This document shows, piece by piece, positions 1-9,744 of a stretch of DNA of 64,000 nucleotides. A program made the position numbers and the translations under genes. The DNA is from Phycisphaerales bacterium (lineage in GTDB: Bacteria; Planctomycetota; Phycisphaerae; UBA1845; UTPLA1): the NCBI GenBank assembly GCA_020639075.1, contig JACKHI010000001.1:1-64000 (forward strand). Direction: 5' to 3'. Under the pieces are notes generated by a model. It saw nothing but the letters and a program-made list of their open reading frames with translations, was not told the origin of the DNA and searched no databases. How positions within the stretch are numbered: position 1 is the first letter of the stretch; every line of letters begins with the position of its first letter.

Positions 1-1
1 G

Positions 2-1963
2 CGAGAACTCGCATGCGATGACGATGTTGTCCGCATCGGCACGCGACCTTCGACCTATGCTGAAACCCTGCTCGATATCGCAACGCGCATGCGCCGTCGG
101 CCCATGGTGGCGGCCGTCGCCCTGAATATGGCGGCGCGGACGCGACTCGAAGGAAGACTCGTTTCGATCCTCGGCCGTGAAAGCGGAAACCATCGGCGAG
201 GACTCATGCTGAACGGCGCATTGCTTGTTGTCGCATCGACTGTATTGGTGATGTCCGCAATCGAGCCGTGGCAGAACGTTGATCATCAGTCGATGCCGCT
301 CCTGGGCGGCACGCCCACCGGCGTCCGTAGCGCCCAAGCTCCCTTGATCGAGGCATTCTCGATTACTGACGCGCCTGCTGTTTCCGACTCGCCGGCACGA
401 AACGCGATCCAACTGGCCGCCGGCATCCGGTCGTGGCAGGAGAACTTTCGACCGGCGCCGTTTGAAGCTCGAACGCGGCCGACGAGGCGCAGCGCCGCCG
501 TCGTCCTGGCGGGTTTCACGGATCGCCTCGCCGGAGGCCCGGCGACATTCTCAGCCGGCGCGCCCGCCGCAGACCATCATGCATCCGATCGCCTCCTGGA
601 TCGGGCGGCAAAAGACCGGCAGCTTCTCTGGGAACAAGCCACGGCGACATACGCGAACGCTGAACGGGCCGTTCGGCGCGCCGTATTGTCGGGCGACTTC
701 GACGAAGCGATGCGCGGTGTTGATCGGTCCGCCCAGGTGATTGAATCGGCGCGATCATTCGCACCGAATGCCGACGCCGTGGATGACTACCGCAGGCGCG
801 TGGCGGCTTTGCGAACTTATGTTGCAGACGAGGCCCGGCAGTACGAAGAGCAGGCCGTTCGATCCAAGCTCGAGGAAATCAAGCAACGGGAGGCCGTGCG
901 ATTGGCGGCGATGTCAGATGCCAAGCGCCGCGTCGTCGAGGAATTGATGACGCGTGCGGTCGCCCTGAACGGCGAACAGCGATTTGACGAGGCGATGCAG
1001 GTGCTCGACCAGGTGATCGCGGCCGATCCGAATCACGAACGAGCGATCTGGCTCCGGCAGCTGATTGAAGACGTGAACCAAAGCCGACGAGATCGCGCCG
1101 CTGTCCGCGCTCGCCATCAGGAAGGGCGATCGCTCTACATTGACGTTGACGAAGACGGCATTCCATATGGCGACGTCATTCGGTATCCGTCGGATTGGGT
1201 CCAGAAGTCGGCGCGCCGCCGTTCAAACGAGGAGGTGCGAGAATCGGAAGAAACGCGAATCGCACGATCGCGTCTGCGAACCCGAGCGCCTGAAATCCGA
1301 TTCGACGGCATGACGTTCGAGGACGTCGTCGATCGCTTGCGCACACTGACGGGCCTCAACATCGTTCCGAATTGGGCTGCAATGGAAGCCGTCGCCGTTG
1401 AAAAGGATGCGGAAGTCACGTTGACGCTCACCGATGTCACGTTCGAGAAGACGCTTGACCTAGTCCTGAGCGAAGTCGGCGGAGGCGAAGTCGAGCTCGG
1501 CTATGAAATCGACGAGGGCATCCTGCGCATCTCTACAAAAGAGGACTTGAGTCGCCGGACGCATTTCGCCTCCTACGACATTCGCGACCTGATTGTCAGC
1601 ATCCCCAACTTCAAGGGCCCTGATATCGACATCAGCAACGCCGGCCAGAATCAGAATCAGACCGGCGGTATCGGCGGGGGTCGGTTCATCGGAAACGGCG
1701 GCGGTTCCGGCGGAATTGGCGGCGGAAGCGGCGGCGGCGGCGCTGGTGGCGGAGGCGGATCGCTCTTCGAGGACAGCGGCGAGGAGGACGAAGAGCAAAA
1801 CGTCGACGACGCGATCGGACCCCTGATCGATTTGATCCAACAGACCATCGAGCCCGAGAGCTGGCGCGCGGCCGGCGGCAATGTCGGATCGATCGGCGTA
1901 CTGAATCAGCAGTTGATTGTTACACAGACATCCAACGCGCATGCCCAATTGCGCGATCTGTAA
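2..1963 (+). CDS. M56 (BlaR1-like) peptidase / secretin-like (STN) fusion, 5' partial
   Basis: The frame is open from base 2, before the first ATG at 89, so the gene enters from outside the window. The first visible residues, RELACDDDVVRIGTRPSTYAETLLDIA, shown here as motif only, match the segment of M56/BlaR1 metallopeptidases that carries the ELACDD motif; the HExxH helix must lie upstream. Next come a basic linker, a membrane helix (about 233-262), a coiled or TPR-like region (about 600-1100) and an STN/secretin-type fold (about 1270-1540, ending LRISTKEDL). A Gly/Asn-rich linker (about 1640-1765) leads to an ending like Planctomycete STN proteins (GVLNQQLIVTQTSNAHAQLRDL region). Role inferred: membrane protease or sensor with an extracytoplasmic secretin-like module; substrate unknown. 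Confidence 0.75.
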   Translation, partial: RELACDDDVVRIGTRPSTYAETLLDIATRMRRRPMVAAVALNMAARTRLEGRLVSILGRESGNHRRGLMLNGALLVVASTVLVMSAIEPWQNVDHQSMPLLGGTPTGVRSAQAPLIEAFSITDAPAVSDSPARNAIQLAAGIRSWQENFRPAPFEARTRPTRRSAAVVLAGFTDRLAGGPATFSAGAPAADHHASDRLLDRAAKDRQLLWEQATATYANAERAVRRAVLSGDFDEAMRGVDRSAQVIESARSFAPNADAVDDYRRRVAALRTYVADEARQYEEQAVRSKLEEIKQREAVRLAAMSDAKRRVVEELMTRAVALNGEQRFDEAMQVLDQVIAADPNHERAIWLRQLIEDVNQSRRDRAAVRARHQEGRSLYIDVDEDGIPYGDVIRYPSDWVQKSARRRSNEEVRESEETRIARSRLRTRAPEIRFDGMTFEDVVDRLRTLTGLNIVPNWAAMEAVAVEKDAEVTLTLTDVTFEKTLDLVLSEVGGGEVELGYEIDEGILRISTKEDLSRRTHFASYDIRDLIVSIPNFKGPDIDISNAGQNQNQTGGIGGGRFIGNGGGSGGIGGGSGGGGAGGGGGSLFEDSGEEDEEQNVDDAIGPLIDLIQQTIEPESWRAAGGNVGSIGVLNQQLIVTQTSNAHAQLRDL

Positions 1964-1994
1964 TGCGAATGTAACCGGACTACTCCATCCCTTT

Positions 1995-2036
1995 GCGTCG
2001 CGCGATACAGCTCCTTCCCACGGTCTCGCGCGACGC
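1995..2036. other. Strong inverted repeat after the M56-STN gene
   Basis: GCGTCGCGCGA (1995-2005) is exactly complementary to TCGCGCGACGC (2026-2036) across a 20-nt loop. No T-run follows directly on the plus strand, so it is not a canonical intrinsic terminator. It may stabilise the 3' end of the upstream transcript. The rest of the 1964-2278 gap holds no gene that I can see. Confidence 0.5.
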
Positions 2037-2120
2037 ACGAAAACAACCCGACCCGCACTTGCCGGTCGGTACAGTTCAACCTGACTCGGCGGGTTCGATC
2101 GATTGGACCCAGTAGCGAGC

Positions 2121-2153
2121 GTCGGCGACGGTCGGCCCGCCGAGACTTTTTTT
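2121..2153 (+). terminator. Possible intrinsic terminator
   Basis: GTCGGCG pairs with CGCC-GA-GAC through a two-base bulge and is followed at once by seven T residues (2147-2153). It lies 160 bp after the M56-STN stop and before the convergent GDSL gene. The stem is short and imperfect, so confidence is moderate. Confidence 0.4.
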
Positions 2154-2278
2154 CCTGGTTTCGTCGAATCTGAACGACGTCAATATCGCGCTGACGGCGG
2201 TGGGCAGCAAATGTCCACGACCGTCAGTGCGGTTAAGCGTTTACCGACACGGCCTGAGGTATCCAGGCCACGAGCAAC

Positions 2279-3292
2279 CTAGATCCCCAAGTATCGATAC
2301 CAGAACGAGAACGTTGCCGCGAAGTGTGATTGCCCGGATTGCGCCGAAGTCGGCGTCATTGGGTCATCGATGAGTGATTGCTCGATGGTTGCGATCGCGA
2401 TGTCTGCAATGAAGGCGTGGCCCATTCGCGTGGGATGCTGCCGATCCCAGAAGAGATACGCGTCGGGATTGGCGGCGACTTCGCCGTCCCCGAGATAGCC
2501 GAACAAATCGCCGCTCCAGGCGGGATCCGTCGTGTTGGTGATATCGGCCGGCGGGTGTTCGACGAGATCCCGCACGATCGGGGCCGCGTCGAGGCACGTG
2601 ACGTGAATGTCGCGCAGCGATGCGAGTTGATCGACATGCGTCATCAGGGCCGAATTGAATTCAATTGTCATGTCGTGTGCGAGCTGCTCGCGTGATGTTC
2701 CGCGATATCTCGGCGTGACGGAAAGATCGGGCGCCGTGACAATGAAGAAGCGCCGCGCGCCCGCGTCGTATAGTACCGTCGCTGCGATTGCCACATTCGC
2801 GGCAGCGTCCTCCGGTGTTTCGCCATGATCGCCGCCAAGCAAATCAAACAGGTCGTTTCCACCCGACCAGATGATGAAGAGCTCATCGCCTTGCGGCTCG
2901 TAGAGATCGAGATACCAATTGACTTGTTCGCGCAGATTGAAGCCGACGGCCGCGCCGCGTATGTTCGTCGCACCGCGGGACGTGCCTGCGCCGCCGTGTG
3001 CGAAGTTCGTACCGCCAAGGTAAGCCGGATCGGCGGGCAGATCGAAGTGGCGCGCGACGTGATCGATCCAGATATCGCCGTTGGAGTAGCGGCCGGGAGC
3101 GTAGGGCGGCGGCGGGACCAGGTTCAGTTCGCCCGTCAGATTGCCGTTGTCGGACAGGCTGTCGCCGAAGACAACGAGGGCGGAGAACGCATGCGTTGGC
3201 GCGGGCGCTGCTGGAACGCACGACGCGATCGCGGAAACACTCGACAGAGCAAGTGCCAGGCGAAGACCGCAAATCGTCCGGCCCGGTATCAT
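2279..3292 (-). CDS. SGNH/GDSL-family lipase/esterase, putative lipoprotein
   Basis: A 337-residue secreted hydrolase. A hydrophobic leader ends in a plausible lipobox (IASC, Cys about 24), suggesting lipid anchoring. GDSL block I is FGDSLSDNGNL (nucleophile Ser), block III is the SGGND motif, and block V is DRQHPT with the catalytic Asp and His. This arrangement and length fit the phospholipase/lecithinase/haemolysin branch of GDSL enzymes. It stands alone, convergent with the M56-STN gene and divergent from the ABC exporter. The natural ester substrate cannot be read from sequence. Confidence 0.85.
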   Translation of the reverse strand: MIPGRTICGLRLALALSSVSAIASCVPAAPAPTHAFSALVVFGDSLSDNGNLTGELNLVPPPPYAPGRYSNGDIWIDHVARHFDLPADPAYLGGTNFAHGGAGTSRGATNIRGAAVGFNLREQVNWYLDLYEPQGDELFIIWSGGNDLFDLLGGDHGETPEDAAANVAIAATVLYDAGARRFFIVTAPDLSVTPRYRGTSREQLAHDMTIEFNSALMTHVDQLASLRDIHVTCLDAAPIVRDLVEHPPADITNTTDPAWSGDLFGYLGDGEVAANPDAYLFWDRQHPTRMGHAFIADIAIATIEQSLIDDPMTPTSAQSGQSHFAATFSFWYRYLGI

Positions 3293-3570
3293 CCTTCATG
3301 TCCCCCGTAAGCGCTTCTTTCGCATAGCGCCGCCGATCTCGCGACGACGACTTCTTCGATTGAATTGTAGTCGCCTATTGCAGTTATTGACGAGGTGTTG
3401 CGCCTTCGAATCCCGCAAATTCGCGCCGACTGAAAGACCTGACAATCGGCGGTTTGATTGCGGCTCGGGATTCTGGGACACTCGGACGACTGCCCTTGCG
3501 CGCGATCCGACCGGCGGCTGGTCGCTGTCGCAGCGCATGTGGCCGGACATCCGACGATCGAGGGTGGCGA

Positions 3571-4287
3571 ATGACTCAGACACGAAGAGCACCTGTTCGA
3601 GTTGAGAAGGCGTCCCGCGTATTCCAAATGGGCGACGTCGAAGTTCCGGCGTTGATCGACGCCGACCTCGACGTCGGAGCGGGCGACTTCGTAGTCGTCC
3701 TTGGGCCCTCCGGTTCGGGCAAGAGCACGCTCCTGAATCTGATCGGAGGTCTCGATCGACCTACATCGGGCCGGCTCTGGTTTCGAGACCAGGAACTGAC
3801 GACGCTGAGCGACGATGCGCTGACGCGCTATCGGCGCGAGGCGATCGGGTTCGTATTCCAGTTCTACAACCTCGTTCCGACGCTGACGGCCCTGGAAAAC
3901 GTTCAGGTTGCGACGGAACTCGTCGACGACGCGGTGGATCCCGCCGAGGCCCTTGCAGTCGTCGGTCTGGCCGATCGCGCGTCACACTTCCCGGCGCAGC
4001 TTTCCGGCGGTGAACAGCAGCGCGTCTCCATCGCGCGGGCGTTGGCGAAGCGACCGGACCTGTTGCTCGCGGATGAACCAACGGGGGCGCTGGACATCGA
4101 CATGGCCAGAAACGTGCTGGGGACGCTGCAGCGACTGAATCGAGAGAAGGGGCTGACGATCATGCTGATCACGCACAATCCGGCGCTGGCGTCGATCGCG
4201 AATCGGATCGTGCGTCTCGTCAGCGGGCGCATTGCGGAAGTGACTCGAAACGCAATGCCCGCCCCGGCATCGGAAATCGCATGGTGA
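3571..4287 (+). CDS. ABC transporter ATP-binding protein (LolD/MacB/DevA-like)
   Basis: A 238-residue nucleotide-binding subunit. Walker A is GPSGSGKST, the Q-loop is FQFYNLVPTLTALENV, the signature is LSGGEQQR, Walker B is LLLADEPTGALD and the switch His is in LITHNP. This is the LolD/MacB/FtsE subclass that energises FtsX-type permeases. The frame is open further upstream, but the ATG at 3571 gives the normal family N-terminus and has a weak AGGGTGG ahead of it. It is followed after 16 bp by its permease and then by a HlyD adaptor, forming a three-gene exporter operon. Confidence 0.92.
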   Translation: MTQTRRAPVRVEKASRVFQMGDVEVPALIDADLDVGAGDFVVVLGPSGSGKSTLLNLIGGLDRPTSGRLWFRDQELTTLSDDALTRYRREAIGFVFQFYNLVPTLTALENVQVATELVDDAVDPAEALAVVGLADRASHFPAQLSGGEQQRVSIARALAKRPDLLLADEPTGALDIDMARNVLGTLQRLNREKGLTIMLITHNPALASIANRIVRLVSGRIAEVTRNAMPAPASEIAW

Positions 4288-4303
4288 TCGGTCAGGAAAT
4301 CGC

Positions 4304-6682
4304 GTGAAACCGCTGAATCGAAAACTGCTGCGTGAACTCAAGTCCAACGCCGGCGCGTTGTTCGCCGTCGTCATTATCATGGCGTTCGGCGCCGGATCCT
4401 ACGTCGGCATGGGGGCATCGCAGCGTGCCCTTGAGACGAGTCAGTCGGCGTATTACAGCGCCTACCGGTTCGCCGACTTCTGGGTGGATCTCAAGAAGGC
4501 GCCGCTGACTGAAATCGAAAAGCTCGGCAAGACTCCGGGCATTGAGTCCATTCAGACGCGCGTCGTCTTCGACGTGATTCTCGATCTGCCTGAACAGGCG
4601 CGGCCCGTAAACGCGCGACTGATTTCGATTCCGGCACACCAGGACGGCACGACGCTGAACGGAATCTATGTCCTTCGGGGATCCGGCTTTTCGCCGGATC
4701 GAGACGAAGAGGTCATCGTGACCGAGGCGTTCGCTAAGGCGCACGGCCTGAATCCCGGAGATCGCATTCATCTCATACTGAATCGTCGCAGAGAGGCCTT
4801 TACCGTCGTGGGGACGTGTCTGAGCCCCGAATACGTCTACATGGTTCGCGGAGCGGGCGATCTGTTGCCGGATCCGGACCACTTCGGCGTGTTATTCGTG
4901 AAGGAGAGATACGCGCGGGATGTACTCGACTTCCAGGACGCCTGTAACAACGTCGTCGGGCGATTCGCGAACGTATCGCCGTCGCGGCAGCAGGCCGTTC
5001 TCGACGACATCGAGCGGCGACTCGAACCCTACGGCGTGTTCTCGGCGATTCTCCGGGACAGGCAGGCGTCGAATCGGTTTCTAAGCGACGAAATCAAAGG
5101 GTTGCGCGTCAGTGCGGTCGTCACGCCGGTGATTTTCCTGGGTGTCGCGGCGATGGCGCTGAGTGTGCTGCTTCGCCGGCTGGTAGAGCGGCAACGCGTC
5201 ACAATCGGTACGTTGAAGGCGATCGGGTACTCGAATGGCACACTGTTTCGTCACTTCGTCGTGTTCGGCATGATCGTGGGCGTGATTGGCGGCCTTGCGG
5301 GCTGCCTCGTCGGGATCGGGATGCGACAGGCGTTCATTCGCGTCTACCAGGATTTCTATCACTTCCCGCGATACATCATCGAGACGCACCCGGATCTGAT
5401 GTTGCAGGCGATCGCGATCAGCCTCGTGTTCGCCGTGCTGGGGGCGTTGCGCGGAGCGCGCCGCGTTCTGCGACTGCAGCCGGCTGAGTCCATGCGAGCG
5501 AAGCCGCCCGAAAAAGGGACGGCGATTCTCCTCGAACGATGGCGATCGCTGTGGCGACGGCTCGACTTCAGAACACATCTCGCGATGCGCGACGTGTTTC
5601 GCAACAAGGGACGCACGATCAGCGGCGTCGCGTCGGCCGCCATCTCCTGTTCGATCCTCATCATGACATTCTGTATGTTCGACGCAATGCAGTTCATGGT
5701 GGCGTTTCAGTTCGAATACACGAACAGAGGAAACGCGACGATCGGCATGCGTGACGCGCGGGATGCGGGGGCGCTCTTCGAATGCCGAAACATGCCCGGC
5801 GTGATCTACGCCGAGCCGACTTTCAGCGTCGTCTGCGATATGCGGTACGGACAATTCAGCCGCCGGCAGCCTATCGTTGGGCTGGATCGGCCGCATCTTC
5901 TGACAGTGCCGCGCGACGCGGACCTGGAGCCGATTTCGATTCCCGGCGATGGGCTCGTGTTGTCCAAGAAACTGGCGTCGATTCTCCACGTTTCCGCGGG
6001 CGACTCGCTCGAACTGACGCCTGTCCGCGGTCGCCCCGAGCCGAGATCGGCATTCGTCGCGGGCATTGTCGACAGTTTCATCGGTCTGGACTGTTATGCG
6101 AGCATCACCTATCTGAGCGAAGTGGTCGACGAACCCGCAAGCGTCAATGGCATTCAGACGCTCATCGACGAGCACGCGCGTCCGGCGTTCTTTGCGGCGA
6201 TCAAGGAACTGCCGAATGCACAGGGGTTGAACCTCAATCGCGATGCGCAGAAGAGCATCGAAGGGACCTTTGTTAAGTCCATGCGATTTTCGCTCGGCAT
6301 CATGATCCTCTTCGCCGGCGTCATCGGCTGCGGCAGCCTCATCAACCTGGCGACAGTTGAGATCGGTGATCGAACGCGAGAGATATCGACCATGAGAGTG
6401 CTCGGGTATCAGCCCCGAGAGATCGCCGGCGTATACCTGCGGCAGAACGCGATCCTGTTCGGCCTCGGCCTGTTGTTGGCCGTACCGATCGGGTACGGGA
6501 TGGTCGTCCTGATGGCTCGGGCGTATGACACGGAGTTGTTTCGGATGCCGACCATCTTCCGATGGCAGGCCATCGGCTGGTCGCTACTGATCTCCGCAAT
6601 ATTCGTGGTGATCGCCCAGTTCGCCGTCCTGCGGAAGATTCAAAAGCTCGACTGGTTGGAAGGCGTGAAAGTCAAGGAGTAG
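4304..6682 (+). CDS. FtsX/MacB-type ABC transporter permease
   Basis: A 792-residue permease. One helix lies near the N-terminus (about residues 17-36), followed by a large periplasmic domain of MacB-PCD type (about 40-260). Three helices close the first FtsX domain (about 270-385). A second helix-periplasmic-helices unit follows (about 440-792, ending in three helices). This is eight predicted helices in a duplicated LolC/E-like layout. It sits between the matching ATPase and a periplasmic adaptor, so an export or lipoprotein-release mechanotransmission role is likely. The cargo is not evident. Confidence 0.88.
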   Translation: MKPLNRKLLRELKSNAGALFAVVIIMAFGAGSYVGMGASQRALETSQSAYYSAYRFADFWVDLKKAPLTEIEKLGKTPGIESIQTRVVFDVILDLPEQARPVNARLISIPAHQDGTTLNGIYVLRGSGFSPDRDEEVIVTEAFAKAHGLNPGDRIHLILNRRREAFTVVGTCLSPEYVYMVRGAGDLLPDPDHFGVLFVKERYARDVLDFQDACNNVVGRFANVSPSRQQAVLDDIERRLEPYGVFSAILRDRQASNRFLSDEIKGLRVSAVVTPVIFLGVAAMALSVLLRRLVERQRVTIGTLKAIGYSNGTLFRHFVVFGMIVGVIGGLAGCLVGIGMRQAFIRVYQDFYHFPRYIIETHPDLMLQAIAISLVFAVLGALRGARRVLRLQPAESMRAKPPEKGTAILLERWRSLWRRLDFRTHLAMRDVFRNKGRTISGVASAAISCSILIMTFCMFDAMQFMVAFQFEYTNRGNATIGMRDARDAGALFECRNMPGVIYAEPTFSVVCDMRYGQFSRRQPIVGLDRPHLLTVPRDADLEPISIPGDGLVLSKKLASILHVSAGDSLELTPVRGRPEPRSAFVAGIVDSFIGLDCYASITYLSEVVDEPASVNGIQTLIDEHARPAFFAAIKELPNAQGLNLNRDAQKSIEGTFVKSMRFSLGIMILFAGVIGCGSLINLATVEIGDRTREISTMRVLGYQPREIAGVYLRQNAILFGLGLLLAVPIGYGMVVLMARAYDTELFRMPTIFRWQAIGWSLLISAIFVVIAQFAVLRKIQKLDWLEGVKVKE

Positions 6683-6690
6683 CTTGCGCG

Positions 6691-8016
6691 ATGAAAACGA
6701 AGTATGTCTTGATGATCGCAGGCGCCGTCGTCATCGGCGGACTGATCTGGTGGCAATCGCGACAACCCGACGCTGTCGTCGAAGTCGCCGAGATTCGCGA
6801 GGGACCGATCCGCGCCTACGTCGAGGAACGTGCAATCACACGGCTGCCGCACACCTACCTCATCTCGAATCCGATTGCGGGATGGCTGGAACGAATCGAC
6901 CTCCGGGAAGGCGACGCAGTCTCCCGCGACCAGATCGTCGCGCGATTGGAACTGGACGACTTGAAGGATCGTGCGAAGCAGGCGGAATATCGGATTGCCG
7001 TACTCGAGACGCAGCTGGAAAAGGAGTCCGACCATCGTTTGGAAGACAACATGCTCGTCGAGATGAAAGCGACGGTACAGGCGGTCGACGAGACGGTTCG
7101 ATCGGCAGAGGCGAAGAATAAGGCCTCAAAGGCGATCGCCGACTTTGCCCAGTCAGAGGCCGATCGGCTGCGCGGACTCCAGGAACGCGACGCCGCGACG
7201 TTGCGCGAATATCGTCAGGCGGAAACAGAGGCAAGGCGCACGGCGGCCGAGTACCAGGGCGATCTGCTCGAACTTGCTGCGCTGAAGACGCTCGCGGCCG
7301 TGAGTTACATCGGTCCGAAATTCGTGATGGACTACAAGGACCGCAAGTCGTTTGAGCAGAGCCGGATTCAGCGCGAGTTGGACGAGGCGCGACTGGAGCT
7401 GGAGATGCAGAAGAGGAATCTCGAGCGGGCCGTCATGAAAAGCCCGATCGACGGCGTCGTGCTCTCTCGACAGCAGACGCGAAGGCAATTCCTGCCCGCG
7501 GGAACGCCGTTGCTGACGCTGGGTCGGCTGGACGAGATGGAGATCGTCGCTGAAGTGCTGACGGAGCGGGCGACGAAATTGTCTGTTGGCAATACCGTCG
7601 AAGTCACGGGCGAGGATCTGCCCGATGGCGGTGTCATCGGCCACGTGACGCGCATATTTCCTGAGGGATTCAAGAAGGTCAGTTCACTCGGCGTCGAGCA
7701 GCAGCGCGTGTCGATCGTGATCTCGTTCGACGATCGGCCGAAGGCGCTGGGGGCGGAATATCGCGTGGACGTTCGAATCATCCACGCGGCGGTCGACAAG
7801 GCGAACATTATCCCGCGATCGGCGCTGTTTCGCGATGCAGAGGGTGTCTGGCGAGCCTATGTCGTTGATGGTGATATGGTGCGGAATACGCCGCTGACGC
7901 TCGGAATCATGAACGATCGCGAGGCGGAAGTTCGGAAAGGTCTGTCAAAAGGCAATCGCGTCGTCATCGCGCCGTCGCGGGATCTGGTCGACGGAATGCG
8001 GGTGAAAGTCGAATGA
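6691..8016 (+). CDS. HlyD/MacA-family periplasmic adaptor subunit
   Basis: A 441-residue membrane fusion protein. The N-terminal anchor is VLMIAGAVVIGGLIWW. A biotinyl-lipoyl half (SNPIAGWLERIDLREGDAVSRDQ) is followed by a long charged coiled-coil hairpin (about residues 85-255), the returning lipoyl half (MKSPIDGVVLSRQ) and beta-barrel domains. The start at 6691 is set by AAGGAG overlapping the permease stop, about 11 nt upstream. With the two preceding genes it makes a tripartite MacAB/DevBCA-like exporter. No TolC-like outer-membrane gene is adjacent. Confidence 0.88.
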   Translation: MKTKYVLMIAGAVVIGGLIWWQSRQPDAVVEVAEIREGPIRAYVEERAITRLPHTYLISNPIAGWLERIDLREGDAVSRDQIVARLELDDLKDRAKQAEYRIAVLETQLEKESDHRLEDNMLVEMKATVQAVDETVRSAEAKNKASKAIADFAQSEADRLRGLQERDAATLREYRQAETEARRTAAEYQGDLLELAALKTLAAVSYIGPKFVMDYKDRKSFEQSRIQRELDEARLELEMQKRNLERAVMKSPIDGVVLSRQQTRRQFLPAGTPLLTLGRLDEMEIVAEVLTERATKLSVGNTVEVTGEDLPDGGVIGHVTRIFPEGFKKVSSLGVEQQRVSIVISFDDRPKALGAEYRVDVRIIHAAVDKANIIPRSALFRDAEGVWRAYVVDGDMVRNTPLTLGIMNDREAEVRKGLSKGNRVVIAPSRDLVDGMRVKVE

Positions 8017-8048
8017 TCCGCCCCTTTTCGTTGACGCACTTTCTGACA

Positions 8049-9005
8049 CTACCGCGACGCGCCCGGCGGCGGCAGCTCCAGCGGTGGCTCAGCACGTTTG
8101 CCCTTTCGCCGGTCCATCAGAAACGTGACGCGCTCGTAGGTTTCATCACTGACCAGTCTCTTGAGTGTGCGTTTCGCGTGGCCGATGGCCGTGCGGCGTG
8201 TGACGTGCGTGAGCAGGAAGTGCGAGTTGTCAAATCGATCGATAATTCGTGCGACGTCCTTCACGTGCATGTGATAGCCGGCGCGGGCCCGCTTGACGTG
8301 GTCCGCCTCGAAGAATGTGCACTCCAGAACGAGCACCTTCGCCTTCCGCACCATGTCGTACTGGACCCAATCGCCCTCGGCCGTATCGCCGCAGTAAGCG
8401 ATCAGCGGAACTTCCATCGTGTACTCGATCTCGATGCCCTGCTTTTTCAGGGCGACGAGTTCAGGCCCGGACTTGTCGATCAGTTCGGGCTTGAGCTTGC
8501 GGCGCACCTCGACGATCACGAACCCGAGCGACGGGACGCCGTGGTTGATACGGAACGCGCGGGCGACGAGACCGCGGCGGATCTGGTATTCATCCCCCGG
8601 CTGCATGCCGACGATTTTCGCCGGCGTGACGTGACCTTCGATCTGCCCCCAGACGTGCAACAAGCTCTTGATCGGATCGACGAGACGTTCGGGGGCGAGG
8701 ATCGTACCGGGCGCGTTGCCGACGAAGTTCCGCTGGCTGAGGTAATACGCAATGCCGGCGGCGTGGTCCATGTGCCCGTGGGAGAGGAGGACGTGATCGA
8801 CCGGCAGTACGTCTGCGGGGGCTTTGCCAATATCAAAGCAGACGTTCAGCTCCGGCGCCGCGATGACTGTCTCCTCGCCGGCGACGCTGTAGCCGACGAT
8901 GCGGATGTCGTCGAGATGATGTTCGAGGAGTCGTTCGTTCACGTGCGGGGTTTTGTCGGTTTGAAGCGAACCAAAGTCGCGTTCGGGTCGTGTTACTTGT
9001 TGCAT
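8049..9005 (-). CDS. Metallo-beta-lactamase fold hydrolase (RNase Z-like)
   Basis: A 318-residue MBL-fold enzyme with the metal motif LLSHGHMDHAAG (HxHxDH), a later GDTAEGD aspartate and His residues in YHMHVKD and LTHVTRR. The order resembles ribonuclease Z-type hydrolases, but I cannot separate tRNA 3'-processing from a phosphodiesterase role. The start was placed at the ATG at 9003-9005. The open frame extends upstream to a TTG at 9122 through low-quality sequence. The gene is convergent with the HlyD gene and divergent from nrdR. Confidence 0.8.
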   Translation of the reverse strand: MQQVTRPERDFGSLQTDKTPHVNERLLEHHLDDIRIVGYSVAGEETVIAAPELNVCFDIGKAPADVLPVDHVLLSHGHMDHAAGIAYYLSQRNFVGNAPGTILAPERLVDPIKSLLHVWGQIEGHVTPAKIVGMQPGDEYQIRRGLVARAFRINHGVPSLGFVIVEVRRKLKPELIDKSGPELVALKKQGIEIEYTMEVPLIAYCGDTAEGDWVQYDMVRKAKVLVLECTFFEADHVKRARAGYHMHVKDVARIIDRFDNSHFLLTHVTRRTAIGHAKRTLKRLVSDETYERVTFLMDRRKGKRAEPPLELPPPGASR

Positions 9006-9152
9006 GTTCGTCTGTGTGTCGATCCAGTGTCGTTCGTCGCGCTTGTGAGTCGCTGACGAATCACAATGTAAGCGTCCTTGTTGCGCGCCGCGCGGATGGC
9101 GGAGTGTAAGACAGAATGCCAAAAAGGGAGAGCGCGGAAGCGAAAAATTCGC

Positions 9153-9181
9153 TTGACACTCACGTTATGGGGTCTTACTGT
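9153..9181 (+). promoter_or_regulatory. Sigma-70-like promoter for nrdR
   Basis: A perfect TTGACA (-35, 9153-9158) is followed after 17 bp by TACTGT (9176-9181), which keeps the key T, A and final T of the -10 hexamer. It lies 62 bp before the nrdR ATG in the divergent gap with the MBL gene. No clear NrdR box overlaps it. Confidence 0.5.
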
Positions 9182-9243
9182 TTTCGCAGATACAAGATGT
9201 AGTGGCGAACAGGAGAGGCGCCTGAAGATCGTGCGGCGATGTC

Positions 9244-9744
9244 ATGCGGTGTCCGTATTGCAAAGAGCAACAGGACAAGGTGATTGACTCCCGATCGACC
9301 GAGGGCGGAGCCGTCATCCGGCGGCGTCGCAAGTGCCTCGAATGCAATCGTCGATACACGACCTACGAACGGGTCGAGACGACCAACAAGTTGCTCGTCG
9401 TCAAGAAGGATGGGACGCGCGAGCCGTACGAGCGAGAGAAGCTGTTTGCGAGTGTGCGGCATGCCTGCTTCAAGCTGCCGCACAGTGCCGAGACGCTGGG
9501 CTCGCTCGTCGATGAAGTCGAGGAAGCGGTTTTTCGGGAGTTCGAGAAGGAGGTCCCGAGTTCGTTCCTTGGCGATGCAGTGTCGAGCCGACTGAGGAAG
9601 CTGGACAAGGTCGCGTATCTTCGATTCGCCAGCCTGTATCTTCAGTTTCGGCTCGTTGACGACTTCATTCAGGAAGCACGGAATATCCTGGATGGAGAGC
9701 ACACGGATGTCGTCGGTCAACAGGAGCTGTTCAAGGATGAATAG
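9244..9744 (+). CDS. nrdR: Transcriptional repressor NrdR
   Basis: A 166-residue NrdR. The N-terminal zinc ribbon uses C3, C6, C31 and C34 (CPYC and CLEC). An ATP-cone follows (about residues 48-138, LVVKKDGTREPYEREKL), which senses ATP/dATP. Length and motif order are typical. NrdR binds NrdR boxes to repress ribonucleotide reductase operons. No reductase gene is in this window, so it acts elsewhere. Its 3' end overlaps the next gene by 8 nt. Confidence 0.95.
   Translation: MRCPYCKEQQDKVIDSRSTEGGAVIRRRRKCLECNRRYTTYERVETTNKLLVVKKDGTREPYEREKLFASVRHACFKLPHSAETLGSLVDEVEEAVFREFEKEVPSSFLGDAVSSRLRKLDKVAYLRFASLYLQFRLVDDFIQEARNILDGEHTDVVGQQELFKDE

Noticed and set aside
9182..9243. NrdR box upstream of nrdR
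   Set aside because: A partial ACAAGATGTAGTGG match is too weak to the consensus palindrome.
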